From Mucilaginibacter sp. (GTDB taxonomy: Bacteria; Bacteroidota; Bacteroidia; Sphingobacteriales; Sphingobacteriaceae), in assembly GCA_028288305.1 (NCBI GenBank), contig JAQBOA010000022.1:1-64000 (forward strand): a stretch of 64,000 bases of DNA, written 5' to 3'. Position 1 is the stretch's first letter. Each line of letters opens with the position of its first letter. The notes beneath the pieces were generated by a model. The model ran no database searches. It was given only the letters and a program-made list of their open reading frames with translations, and had not been told where the DNA came from. The position numbers were made by a program, and so were the translations under genes. Below, in pieces: positions 8,444 through 18,470 of this stretch.

Positions 8444-10855
8444 TTATTCCGATCTTAAGCTATTCACCGGGTTAGCAAGTGCAGCCCTAATGGCTTTGTA
8501 CCCTACAGTAAGCCATGCAATTATTACCGATGCAGCAATAGCCAATATAAATATACCCGGTCCAAGAGATATTTTATAAGTAAAAGCTTGCAGCCATTTA
8601 TTCATAAAATACCAGCCAACCGGTGCTGAAATGGCGAATGCAACTAAAATGAGCAGTGTAAATTCTTTGGAAAATAAATAAACAATATGGCTTACAGTTG
8701 CGCCTAATGTTTTGCGGATACCTACTTCTTTTGTACGTTGTACGGCCATAAAAGAGACCAGCCCATACAAACCAAGGCACGATATAAAAATGGCTATGCC
8801 GGCGAATATTTTGTATAACGTGGACAATTGAGTTTCGCGGTCATAAAACCCTGCCACTTTCTCATCTAGGAACTGGCGGTCATATACATAGTCGGGAAAA
8901 GTGCTGTTCCATAGTCTTTGTATTGATGTTAAGGTTTGATTGATCTTACCTGTTTGCAGTTTGATATTGATTGTTTGGTAAACATCTTTCCACGAGGCCA
9001 TTAAAACAGGAGGAATAGGTTGACGCAGCGACGCAATATTAAAATCCTTTACTACTCCTACAACACGTGCAAATTTGGATTTGTCATCCCATAGATTTAT
9101 AGATTTTCCAATAATATCTTTGGGATCATGTATGCCTAATTTTTTAACCAGAGTTTCATTTACCACATATTCACGCACCTGGTCGCTTTTAATAAAAGGA
9201 CGCCCGGCAATAAATCTCAAACCATACAGCTTAAAGTATTCTGCATCAGACCATTTTAAACTAGCGCCAAAATCTGTTCTTTTAGGTGAGTTATTAAATT
9301 TAAAATCAGTCCCCCATCCGTTATTATCCGAAGGGCTTGCAAAGCTGAAACTAACGCTTTTTATACCCGGTTGCTGAAGAAGCTGATTTCGCAAAGCATC
9401 AATTTTTAAATGACTAACGCTGTCAGATGGTACATTTACGTTTACAATAGCCTCTTTGTCAAAACCAAGCGAATAATTTTTTAAATAATTCATCTGGGTT
9501 ATTACTACAAGCGTACCAATAACCAATACCTGGGCAATGCAGAACTGAAGAACCACCAATCCGCGCCTCAGGGAAATTCCGCTCGAACGGCCGGCGGCAA
9601 CCTTATTTTTTAAAGCCGTTATAGGATTGAATCCCGATAAAACCATCGCAGGATAAAATCCGGATAATAAGGTAACCACTAAAATCACAATTATCAGAAA
9701 TGATAGAACGACAGGGTCTATCATAAAGCCTGAGCTTATTTTAACATCAAGCAGCTGGTTTAAAAAAGGCAGTGCAACCTGGGCCAAACCGATTGCCAGT
9801 ATCACAGCAAAAAATGTAATAATAAATGTTTCGCTTATAAATTGAAATACAAGTTGGGCGCGGTTACTGCCAAGTACTTTCCTGATCCCTACCTCTTTCG
9901 ACCTGTTTACAGCCTGCGCAGTAGCGAGATTTATGAAATTAACACATGCAATAATTAAAAGAAATAACCCGATTAAACTTAAGGCGCTTATCAGTTCCCT
10001 GCTGAATGTGTGACCGCTAAATACGCCAAACCTCGAATCATAATGCATGTCAGTCAATGGTACCGCTATCAGACCTTGTTTTACATATTCGGCTGGCTTA
10101 TGTTTTTTGACAAAGGCAGCCAGGTTATTATTAAACTGGTTAACAGTTATGCTACCGGGCAGCACGATAAAACAATAATGATAGCTAAACGTGCTTACCC
10201 AATCTTTAAGATTTCCCTTAAAATTAGTATTGTTAAGGGTTGCATGCGAGATAACAACACCTAATTTAAAATCGGTATTTACAGGCACATTTTTTAGTAT
10301 CCCTGTTACTTTTATGATATTTTTATTTTCATATTTAATAGTTTTCCCGATGGCAACCCTCCAGTCACCAAAATATTTTTCAGCAGTTTCTTGTGTTAAA
10401 ACTGCTGAATTAGGTTCGGTTAGCGCTGTTTTTTGATCACCTGCAAGCCAGTCAAAATCAAATATGTTGAAAAACTGAGGTTCAGCAAAGTACACATTCT
10501 CCTCTTTAAACTTTTTTAAGGGTTGCCCATTGCTGCCCTCCACCGTTACCTGGCTTTCATTTTTTAAAATTGATGCCACCGGAATTTGCGGATAATCGAT
10601 ACGCATAGCTTCTGAAACAGGCAAAGGAACACCGGTTTCATAACTCATACCTTCCGGGGTTTTGGAAGCTGTGACAACTCTGTAAATACGATCCCGCTTT
10701 TTATGAAAATTATCAAAGCTGGTTTCAAAATGAATAACCAGGAAGATCAGCAAACATGCTGCTATTCCTACTGCTAAACCAATAATATTTATTGCTGTAT
10801 AGCTTTTGTTGCGAACCAGGTTTCGCCAGGCAGTTTTTAAATAATTTTTTATCAT
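8444..10855 (-). CDS. P2: MacB/FtsX-type ABC permease
   Basis: 803 residues from the start chosen here (MIKNYLKTAWRN), with the same 8-TM, two-periplasmic-domain layout as P1. The frame also allows ATG at 10867 (adding MTNT), but those codons derive from the ATGACTAA repeat unit in the spacer and the sister genes start at MIKN. The first coupling helix is in NRSKEVGIRKVLG, and the second (KEVGIRK, about 709) has KTLGAT after it. Pre-TM2 signature PLTDMHYDS. The LGPGIFILAIAASV segment near the C terminus is shared with P19, and the NTDF pattern in the first periplasmic domain is shared with P4, P8 and P9. Unit C. Confidence 0.91.
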   Translation of the reverse strand: MIKNYLKTAWRNLVRNKSYTAINIIGLAVGIAACLLIFLVIHFETSFDNFHKKRDRIYRVVTASKTPEGMSYETGVPLPVSEAMRIDYPQIPVASILKNESQVTVEGSNGQPLKKFKEENVYFAEPQFFNIFDFDWLAGDQKTALTEPNSAVLTQETAEKYFGDWRVAIGKTIKYENKNIIKVTGILKNVPVNTDFKLGVVISHATLNNTNFKGNLKDWVSTFSYHYCFIVLPGSITVNQFNNNLAAFVKKHKPAEYVKQGLIAVPLTDMHYDSRFGVFSGHTFSRELISALSLIGLFLLIIACVNFINLATAQAVNRSKEVGIRKVLGSNRAQLVFQFISETFIITFFAVILAIGLAQVALPFLNQLLDVKISSGFMIDPVVLSFLIIVILVVTLLSGFYPAMVLSGFNPITALKNKVAAGRSSGISLRRGLVVLQFCIAQVLVIGTLVVITQMNYLKNYSLGFDKEAIVNVNVPSDSVSHLKIDALRNQLLQQPGIKSVSFSFASPSDNNGWGTDFKFNNSPKRTDFGASLKWSDAEYFKLYGLRFIAGRPFIKSDQVREYVVNETLVKKLGIHDPKDIIGKSINLWDDKSKFARVVGVVKDFNIASLRQPIPPVLMASWKDVYQTINIKLQTGKINQTLTSIQRLWNSTFPDYVYDRQFLDEKVAGFYDRETQLSTLYKIFAGIAIFISCLGLYGLVSFMAVQRTKEVGIRKTLGATVSHIVYLFSKEFTLLILVAFAISAPVGWYFMNKWLQAFTYKISLGPGIFILAIAASVIIAWLTVGYKAIRAALANPVNSLRSE

Positions 10856-10879
10856 TGTGTTAGTCATTATGTCATGTTC

Positions 10880-10952
10880 GCCTCATCCTAAATCCTTCTC
10901 CAAAGGAGAAGGACTTTTAAAGCCCTCTCCTTTGGAGAGGGTTGGGTGAGGC
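10880..10952. repeat. two-hairpin palindromic repeat (GCCTCATCC type), copy 2
   Basis: A compact 73-bp copy with little sequence between its two internal hairpins. Outer arms are GCCTCATCC and GGGTGAGGC. It ends one base before the P3 stop codon. This is the cleanest copy for defining the element. Confidence 0.88.
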
Positions 10953-10953
10953 A

Positions 10954-13341
10954 TTATTCACTTCTAAGGCTTTTAACCGGGTTCATTAACGCCGCTTTAA
11001 TTGCCTGGAAACTTATGGTAATTAAAGTGATAACTATTGCCACGATGGCTGATAGAACAAATACACCCGGGCCAATAGTTATGCGATAATCATATTTTTG
11101 TAACCAATTACGTAAGAAATATAAAGCAATAGGCGATGCTATCACACAGCTTATAATCACTAATAGTATAAAGTCCTTTGATAACAACAGCCATACTTGG
11201 GATATTGACGCCCCCAAAACTTTGCGTATGCCTATTTCTTTGGTGCGTTGTTCAGCAACATAAGCAGCAAGGCCAAACAAGCCGAGGCAGGAAATAAAAA
11301 TGGCTAAGCCTGCAAAAACGCCTGCCAGTTTGCCCACCAGCATTTCAAGGTTAAACTTGTGATTATACTCTTCATCAACAAACTGATATATGTAGGGATA
11401 TGCGGGATTATAAGTATTGAATATTTTAGTTATTTTTTGAATGGCATCCTGGGTATTTACATTTTTAGCAAGGCGGTACATTATATTATTGCCTCCGCGA
11501 CCGTGATTAAAAATTGCAGGTTGCACAGGGAAAAATGGCGATTCCATTAGCGCGTCTTTTACCACGCCGATAATGCGCCTTTTATTACCCATGCTATAAT
11601 CTATAATCTTATTAATTGGATTCTTGAAGCCGATCCTTTTTATAACAGCTTCATTTACGATCACATTATTGGTATCGGCGCTCCAGCTACTTGAAAAATC
11701 GTGGCCTTCCACTAAACTCATTCCTAAGGTTTTTAAATACGTATCAGAAACCGATATGGCGCCAATATTAACCGATTCATCACCCGGATTTTTTCCCGGC
11801 CACTTATCCAGCGACATGTGACTGTAAACATTAGTGATCGGACTTGATGCTGATGCAACACTTTCTACCATCCCTGAAGCAAGCAGATCATTTTTAAGTG
11901 CAGCATAATGAGTTTCCAAATCGCCGCTCATATCTGTCATCATTAGTCGATCGGCATTATAACCTGTTGGCCGACTTTTGGCATATTGTATTTGTTGATA
12001 AACTATAATTGTGCTGATAATCAAGGCTATTGAACAGCTAAACTGAAGTACTACTAAAATCTTTCTGGGCAATGCTGCTGCTTTACCTACCTGGATAGCT
12101 CCTTTTAAAACCGTTACCGGATTGAATGATGATAGATAGAATGCGGGTCTGCTACCAGCTAAAAGACCCGTAATAAGAACATAACATATCATCATACACC
12201 AAAACAGAGGATTGCCATAAGGGATGCTTATAGAACTGCTAATAAGTTCATTAAAGAATGGTAAAGCCAGTTGAGTAAAAAGTATGGAGAACAAAAATGC
12301 TATAAAAGTGATAAGAATTGATTCTGTTAAAAACTGGAATATCAAGTCTTTGCGTTGAGACCCTATAGCTTTCCTTACGCCTACTTCGCGTGCTCGCTTT
12401 TCCGATCTGGCGGTTGACAGGTTCATAAAGTTGATACAGGCAATGATGAGTACCAGCATACCAATAATGCTAAACATCCGTACATAATCAATAAAACCTC
12501 CGGCTTCTTTCCCGTTTTTAAAGTCTGAATATAGATGCCAATCTGCTAACGGATGCAGGATCACTTCCGGCTTTGCCACACGCAATTGCGGACTTTTCTG
12601 ATAAACAATATTCTTTATTTTAGGCGCAATTTGTGCAGAAGTAACTCCAGGTTCTAACTCAACAAATTCATTAAAGGAGTTATTTGTCCACGTGGTACGG
12701 GCGTCTTTCATCCAGCTTTCAGTTTGCTCTTTAAAACTAAAAGGCGTCAAAAAGCTAAATTGTAAGGTGGCATTCTTAGGGATGTCTTTTAAAACGCCTG
12801 TAACTTTTAAGTTCTGTTTATTATCAAAACGGACATATTTGTTTATCGGGTCTTCATTACCGAATAAAGCCTTAGCGGTTGACTCGGTTAAAACAATCGA
12901 ATAAGTTTCAGTTAAAGCAGCTCTTGCATTGCCCTTAACAAATGGATACTGGAATATATTTAAGAAATCGGGATGAGTTGCTCCGCCACCAAGATAAAGC
13001 TTTTTATCACCAACCAACAAGTCATGCCATTGCCAGCCTACCCAATCAGTTTCGGCCACACGTTTGATGCCCGGAACTTCTTTGCGGAGCACTTCAACCA
13101 AAGGGATGGGTACTGCCTGCTGAGTATGTTCGCCATCATGCTGACTGGTAAAATTCAAGTCAACGCGGTATAATTGCTTGTAATTCGGCAGGAATTTATC
13201 GTACGAAAATTCGTTAAATACCCATAAGCCGATAAGCAATGCCACAGCCATACCAGCTGCAAGGCCAAGAATGTTAATTGCGCTGTAAACCTTATTGCTT
13301 ACAATATTGCGCCATGCGATTTTTAAATAGTTCTTTATCAT
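10954..13341 (-). CDS. P3: MacB/FtsX-type ABC permease
   Basis: 795 residues, P1-type architecture. It belongs to a subgroup with P5, P6 and P16, recognised by a GG pair before TM2 (here NGKEAGGFIDYVRMFSII) and the TM2 end NFMNLSTARSEKRAREVGVRK. Pre-TM2 signature PLADWHLYS. The second coupling helix KEIGIRK is at about 701 and the tail is NPVKSLRSE. The first periplasmic domain contains an unusual run LYLGGGATHPDF in place of the Asp-Phe approach region of its sisters. Spacer to P4 is 103 bp. Unit C. Confidence 0.92.
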   Translation of the reverse strand: MIKNYLKIAWRNIVSNKVYSAINILGLAAGMAVALLIGLWVFNEFSYDKFLPNYKQLYRVDLNFTSQHDGEHTQQAVPIPLVEVLRKEVPGIKRVAETDWVGWQWHDLLVGDKKLYLGGGATHPDFLNIFQYPFVKGNARAALTETYSIVLTESTAKALFGNEDPINKYVRFDNKQNLKVTGVLKDIPKNATLQFSFLTPFSFKEQTESWMKDARTTWTNNSFNEFVELEPGVTSAQIAPKIKNIVYQKSPQLRVAKPEVILHPLADWHLYSDFKNGKEAGGFIDYVRMFSIIGMLVLIIACINFMNLSTARSEKRAREVGVRKAIGSQRKDLIFQFLTESILITFIAFLFSILFTQLALPFFNELISSSISIPYGNPLFWCMMICYVLITGLLAGSRPAFYLSSFNPVTVLKGAIQVGKAAALPRKILVVLQFSCSIALIISTIIVYQQIQYAKSRPTGYNADRLMMTDMSGDLETHYAALKNDLLASGMVESVASASSPITNVYSHMSLDKWPGKNPGDESVNIGAISVSDTYLKTLGMSLVEGHDFSSSWSADTNNVIVNEAVIKRIGFKNPINKIIDYSMGNKRRIIGVVKDALMESPFFPVQPAIFNHGRGGNNIMYRLAKNVNTQDAIQKITKIFNTYNPAYPYIYQFVDEEYNHKFNLEMLVGKLAGVFAGLAIFISCLGLFGLAAYVAEQRTKEIGIRKVLGASISQVWLLLSKDFILLVIISCVIASPIALYFLRNWLQKYDYRITIGPGVFVLSAIVAIVITLITISFQAIKAALMNPVKSLRSE

Positions 13342-13347
13342 GTCTTA

Positions 13348-13440
13348 GTCATTATGTCATTAGTCATTAAGTCATTGGTTATTTTAGGTCATTCATTAAT
13401 TGCCAACGTTGCAATGACTAATGACCCAATGACCAATGAC
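13348..13440. repeat. GTCATTA-type palindromic repeat, full copy (P3/P4 spacer)
   Basis: Left arm of four GTCATT units (13348-13378), right arm AATGACTAATGAC... (13413-13440), with a core TTGCCAACGTTGCAATGAC next to the right arm. The arms pair over most of their length when aligned by 7-8 base units. Confidence 0.8.
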
Positions 13441-13444
13441 TATT

Positions 13445-15898
13445 TTATTCGCTCCTCAAACTCTTCACCGGGTTCATTAAAGCTGCTTTAACAGACTGAA
13501 AGCTTATAGTTAATAATGCAATAAAAATTGCAGCTGATCCCGATAAGAGGAATGTCCACCCGCTTATATTTATCCGATAGGCAAAATCCTGCAGCCATAA
13601 ATGCATAAAATACCATGCAATTGGCGAGGCTATTAATAATGCAATGACAACCAACACCAAAAAGTCTTTACTTAGCATGGCCACAATTCCTGTTGCAGAA
13701 GCGCCTAAAACTTTCCGGATGCCAATTTCTTTTATGCGTTGTTGTGCTGTAAAGGTTGCTAAACCAAATAAGCCCATACACGAAATGAATATGGCTATAG
13801 CCATTGCGGTATTCATTAACTGCGCGGTCTTTTGTTCTTTATCGTACATGTTGGCTATAGTTTGGTCAAAAAAGCGGTATTCAAACTTATCATTGGGATA
13901 AGCTATTTTCCATGCTCTTTCAATTTGGGCTATAGTATTTTTAAAATGATCAAGCTGTTTTCCTTGAGTAGCCAGTTTAATGCTGACACCCCTTTCATTC
14001 CTCTTTTGCGAAGCCATAAAAAACGGTACAATAGGCGCATGTAATGACTCGGAATGAAAATCCTTTACTACACCAACAATAGGCCCTTTAGCGTCATTTA
14101 TGCCTACCTGTACAATTTTCCCTAAAGCATCCTCAGATTTTTTGAAGCCAAGCGCTTTGGAGCATGTTTCATTCACCAAAAATTCTTTAATGGTATCAGA
14201 ATGCAAAATATTACGCCCGGCGATAATTTTCAGGCCGAATAGAGGTACATAATTTTCGTCGCAAATGTCAAATGACGCATCTATTTTAACCCCGCCGCCA
14301 CCTTTGTAATTAATAACAGTACCTGAATGCCGTGTTGAGGCCGGTGTTTGCTGATGCCTGGTTATTAATGTTACTCCAGGAATTTGTTTAACCTTGTTGG
14401 CAAATACACCTAATTGGGTAATAGGATTATTATAATCGGTATGTATGGTTATAATAGCATCTTTATTAAAACCAAGGTCTTTATTTAATATAAAATGGAT
14501 TTGATTGGCAATTACTATAGTACCAATAATAAACACAAGTGAAACAGTAAATTGAAATACAATAAGCGATTTACGGAGATAACTTTTGCGGTTTAGCTTT
14601 TGTGAACCCTGCCCTTTTAAACTTAATACCGGTAAATAAGATGATAAAACCCTTGCAGGATAAAAACCGGCAAGCAAAGCTGTTATAATAATTATCGAAA
14701 CCAAAAACACCAAAACAGCCGGGCTGAAAAAATGTAAAACTACACCCTTTGGAATGATAGATCGGAACGATGAAATAATTGGATTGGTAACAATTACAGA
14801 AATTATCACTGCGATTATCGTCACGATAAGTGTTTCAATCAAAAATTGAATGGTTAAACTTGCCTTGCTTCCTCCAAGTACTTTGCGCACACCTACTTCC
14901 TTAGCCCTCCGTAATGATTGGGCTGTGGAAAGATTAATAAAATTAATTGCAGCTATAATTAATATAAATGCAGCTATAGCCATCAAAGCGTAAAGCGTGG
15001 GCAAATGTACCTGCCGCGAATAAGCATCGTTATAGCGATTATTAAAGTGTATATCTGCCAATGGTTGCAGCAATAATTTAACTTTCATGCCGGGTGGCAT
15101 GGAAAGATGCAGCTTTACAAATTGAGGAAACTGTTTTTCTACCTGTGCTTGTGTTACTCCCGTTGCCAGCTTAACAAACCCCTGCGAATTATAACTCCAC
15201 ATTCCCCAATTTTTAAGGTCAATATCATTTTTTACAAAGCTGTTTTGAACGGTTGCAAACGAGATAAAATCCTTAAAACCAAAATCAGTATTATTATTCC
15301 AATCTTTTACGATTCCGGATACATTAACACGCAAAGAATCATTGTAAATCACTTCTTTGCCAATAATATTTTCCAACGGGATTGAACCAAAATATTTACG
15401 GGCTTCCAGTTCAGACAGTACTACTTTAAAAGGTTCATTTAAAGCGGTTGAGGGATTGCCTTGCAGCCATTGATACTTAAAAATAGAAAAGTATTGTGGT
15501 TCAGCAACAACAACGGGCGAGGTCTCCTCTCCTTCTTTTGGGGCATCAAATTTTTTAGCAGTATTGCCTGCAGTGGGAATAATTATCTTAGGGAAATAGT
15601 TATAAAATCCGGTAACGTTTTCCAAGCCTGTAAGCTCTTTCCTCACCTGCATAGGCAAAACGCTGATTGCTCCGGCTATGGCGTTGTTTCGTCCCTCCGG
15701 GTCTTGAAGGTAGGTTACAATTCTATAGATACGTTCCTTGCCGGGATGAAAAGTATCATAGCTTAATTCAAAGTTGGTAATCAAATAAATAATTAAACAG
15801 GCAGTAACACCCAGAGAAAGCCCAAGAATGTTTATTATGGTATACACCTTATTCCTGCTGATGTTCCGCCATGCGGTAATAAAATAATTCTTTATCAT
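13445..15898 (-). CDS. P4: MacB/FtsX-type ABC permease
   Basis: 817 residues, P1-type architecture. TM1 is followed by NFELSYDTFHPGKERIYRIV. The first periplasmic domain contains NTDFGFKDFISFATV, close to the corresponding stretch of P8 and P9 (HDFISFSTA), which places it in their broad subgroup. First coupling helix in RRAKEVGVRKVLGGSK, second (KEIGIRK) at about 723, tail NPVKSLRSE. Oddities are an insert with a charged KEGEETSPVVV stretch before the conserved FSIFKYQWLQG segment and a glycine run YKGGGGVK in the second periplasmic domain. Unit C; 87 bp from P5. Confidence 0.92.
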   Translation of the reverse strand: MIKNYFITAWRNISRNKVYTIINILGLSLGVTACLIIYLITNFELSYDTFHPGKERIYRIVTYLQDPEGRNNAIAGAISVLPMQVRKELTGLENVTGFYNYFPKIIIPTAGNTAKKFDAPKEGEETSPVVVAEPQYFSIFKYQWLQGNPSTALNEPFKVVLSELEARKYFGSIPLENIIGKEVIYNDSLRVNVSGIVKDWNNNTDFGFKDFISFATVQNSFVKNDIDLKNWGMWSYNSQGFVKLATGVTQAQVEKQFPQFVKLHLSMPPGMKVKLLLQPLADIHFNNRYNDAYSRQVHLPTLYALMAIAAFILIIAAINFINLSTAQSLRRAKEVGVRKVLGGSKASLTIQFLIETLIVTIIAVIISVIVTNPIISSFRSIIPKGVVLHFFSPAVLVFLVSIIIITALLAGFYPARVLSSYLPVLSLKGQGSQKLNRKSYLRKSLIVFQFTVSLVFIIGTIVIANQIHFILNKDLGFNKDAIITIHTDYNNPITQLGVFANKVKQIPGVTLITRHQQTPASTRHSGTVINYKGGGGVKIDASFDICDENYVPLFGLKIIAGRNILHSDTIKEFLVNETCSKALGFKKSEDALGKIVQVGINDAKGPIVGVVKDFHSESLHAPIVPFFMASQKRNERGVSIKLATQGKQLDHFKNTIAQIERAWKIAYPNDKFEYRFFDQTIANMYDKEQKTAQLMNTAMAIAIFISCMGLFGLATFTAQQRIKEIGIRKVLGASATGIVAMLSKDFLVLVVIALLIASPIAWYFMHLWLQDFAYRINISGWTFLLSGSAAIFIALLTISFQSVKAALMNPVKSLRSE

Positions 15899-15985
15899 GT
15901 TATTGGTTTATTGGTTCACTTGTTCATTGGTCCTTGTATGCTTTACAACTCAATCTCTTATCTCTAACCTCTAATGACTCCTACT

Positions 15986-18397
15986 TTATTCACTTCTCAA
16001 ACTCTTCACCGGATTTATTAAAGCTGCTTTTATTGCCTGGAAACTTACCGTTATAAGGGCGACTAACAATGCCGTACAACCTGCCAGAGCAAAAATCCAC
16101 CAATGAATAGCCACTCTGTATTGATAGCTTTGCAACCAGTTATTCATCATCCACCAGGCGACAGGGAAAGCAAGAAGACACGAGATCCCAACCAGTTGCA
16201 GAAATTCCTTTGACAACAGGCCAGCGAGGCCCGGCACGCTTGCGCCGAGTACTTTGCGGATGCCGATTTCTTTTATCCTTCTTTCAGCCGTATAGGCTGC
16301 CAGGCTAAACAAGCCGAGACATGAGATAATTATAGCCAATACTGCAAAAACACTTGATAGTTTACTCATCAGCACTTCGCCCGAAAACATGGTATTAAAC
16401 TGGTCGTCAACGAATTTGTACTGGAAAGGGAAAGCAGGATTATTCTTTTTGATCACCGCACTTATTTCAGCTAAAGTTTGCTGCGAATTGTGCCCATTTT
16501 TTATGCGGACATACAGCAGATTCGCATTACCTTCTATATCCTTAAATGGCGGCCTGCATAAAAATATTGCCGGTCCCGATTGGCCATACATATTACCATA
16601 TACATAATCATCCACTACGCCTATGATCCTTAAGTTTTTGTATGACCCTTCTTTTTGTTCCCGAGGGGACCGTATTATCTTACCAACCACTCCATTTTTA
16701 TCGATTATCTTTGCAAAAGATTGCGTTACAATAGCATTTGAGGTATCTGAAAGCGCCTCCGTAAAATCTCTTCCTTCAGCAATATGCATACCCGATGTGG
16801 AAACAAACTCAGCGCTTACATCTCTGAAGGTAATAGCTACTCTATTATCGGGCGATTTGCCATCCCAGGTAAACCTGTCGTCCAGGTTTCCACCGTATAT
16901 GGTGGTATGGTCCGACAACGCTGCATTCTGCACTAAACCTGTATTCAAAAGATCTTGCTTTATTATCAAAAAATTTTTTGCAAACCCATGTTGCATATCT
17001 ATTTCAACAAGGTTATCTTTATTGAAGCCCATATTCCGGTCTTTTACATGCTGTATTTGCAGGTAAATAATAATAGTACTAATGATAAACACTACAGAAA
17101 CGGTGAACTGCAATACAACTAATCCTTTGCGGATCATTGTTGCACTGCCAGTTTTTATCTTTAATCCTTTTAAAGCTTTTATCGGATCAAACGATGACAG
17201 ATATAATGCAGGGTAACTGCCGGCGAGCAACCCGCATATGGTTGCAATAACCAACAAGGCTACAATATGTACCGGATCGTTTAAACCGAGGGTCAGTGTC
17301 TTTTGCACCAGTGTATTAAACGCCGGCAGCGCAATGATCATGATAACAATTGCCAGGATGGTGGCCATTGCCGACATCAGTAGCGCTTCAACTATAAACT
17401 GTAATATCAATTTTTTTCTGCCTGATCCCAGTACTTTACGTACACCTATTTCTTTCGCCCGTTTTTCGCTACGCGCCGTGGCCAGGTTCATAAAGTTAAT
17501 GCAGGCAATAAACAACACGATCCAGGCAATAAGCGAAAGCATACGTACCTGTTTAATTGCCCCGCCGCCGGTTTCTTTTCCGTTTGCAAACTCGTTGTAC
17601 AGGTGCCAATCGTTCATCGGAAATAAAAACGCAGCGCTTTTTTGGGTCGCGTCTTTATGGTGAATATAATTGTAAAGCTTTTTATTTACAGCTGTCAGGC
17701 TAGCCGATGGAGCTAATTCGACATAAGTGAGCGGACCGTAACTGTTCCATGCATTATCAGCATGTCCATATTTTGCTATTTGCTGCTGTATTTGGGCTTC
17801 ATAAGGCGCCAGCCACTCAAATTGCAAAGTTGAATTTTGCGGCACATCTTTTACCACGCCTGTCACAACATAGTCCTGTTCATTATTAATCCGTACCGTT
17901 TTACCGATAACGTTAGGATCGTTACCAAAGAATTTTTTGGCTGTTTTTTCGGTTATGACAATAGAATGCAACTGCGGGAATGGGTCACTTGCTTTTCCTT
18001 GTATAAAAGCAAGTGTAAACATGCTGAACAATGAAGGATCAGTATATCTTCCGGATGCATACATCGCATTTCCTCCAATATTTACAAGGGAATTTACATC
18101 CTCATCCGATAAACGGCAGGCATTTGCCACACCAGGTATTTCCGCTTTCAACGAAGCCGCCATCAACCGCGGCGTCGAGCCCATTGTAAAGGAATTACCC
18201 CCGTAACTGGAATTAACCTGCACAGAATAGAGTCTGTCCATCTTAATATTGCTGTTATCAAAGGTCAACTCATCAGCAACCCATAAAAATATTAGCCCGG
18301 CACAGGCAATGCCGATAGCCAACCCACTGATGTTCAGTAAGCCGTAAGCTTTGTTTTTTAACAAGCTGCGGATGGTAGTTTTTATTTGATTAGTCAT
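15986..18397 (-). CDS. P5: MacB/FtsX-type ABC permease with a repeat-derived start codon
   Basis: 803 residues. The N terminus reads MTNQIKTTIRSLLKN, whereas its closest sister P6 begins MIKNYIKTTLRSLLKN. The ATG used here lies inside an AATGACTAAT repeat unit of the spacer, and the position of the usual start is occupied by CAA. Architecture as P1, in the GG subgroup (ANGKETGGGAIKQVRM before TM2). Pre-TM2 signature PMNDWHLYN. TM2 ends NFMNLATARSEKRAKEIGVRK. Second coupling helix at about 709; the QSYQYRVAIHWWIFALAG segment matches P6 closely. Unit C, 73 bp from P6. Confidence 0.91.
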   Translation of the reverse strand: MTNQIKTTIRSLLKNKAYGLLNISGLAIGIACAGLIFLWVADELTFDNSNIKMDRLYSVQVNSSYGGNSFTMGSTPRLMAASLKAEIPGVANACRLSDEDVNSLVNIGGNAMYASGRYTDPSLFSMFTLAFIQGKASDPFPQLHSIVITEKTAKKFFGNDPNVIGKTVRINNEQDYVVTGVVKDVPQNSTLQFEWLAPYEAQIQQQIAKYGHADNAWNSYGPLTYVELAPSASLTAVNKKLYNYIHHKDATQKSAAFLFPMNDWHLYNEFANGKETGGGAIKQVRMLSLIAWIVLFIACINFMNLATARSEKRAKEIGVRKVLGSGRKKLILQFIVEALLMSAMATILAIVIMIIALPAFNTLVQKTLTLGLNDPVHIVALLVIATICGLLAGSYPALYLSSFDPIKALKGLKIKTGSATMIRKGLVVLQFTVSVVFIISTIIIYLQIQHVKDRNMGFNKDNLVEIDMQHGFAKNFLIIKQDLLNTGLVQNAALSDHTTIYGGNLDDRFTWDGKSPDNRVAITFRDVSAEFVSTSGMHIAEGRDFTEALSDTSNAIVTQSFAKIIDKNGVVGKIIRSPREQKEGSYKNLRIIGVVDDYVYGNMYGQSGPAIFLCRPPFKDIEGNANLLYVRIKNGHNSQQTLAEISAVIKKNNPAFPFQYKFVDDQFNTMFSGEVLMSKLSSVFAVLAIIISCLGLFSLAAYTAERRIKEIGIRKVLGASVPGLAGLLSKEFLQLVGISCLLAFPVAWWMMNNWLQSYQYRVAIHWWIFALAGCTALLVALITVSFQAIKAALINPVKSLRSE

Positions 18398-18470
18398 TGG
18401 TCATTTGCTTCGCGTCATTTGGTCATTAAGTCATTTTTGCTTTGGTCTTTCGGTTAAAACTGCTAACAGC

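Noticed and set aside
13348..13440. Regularly repeated GTCATTA units as a possible CRISPR array
   Set aside because: Units are 7-8 bp with no unique spacers of constant length, the arms are inverted, and no cas genes are present.
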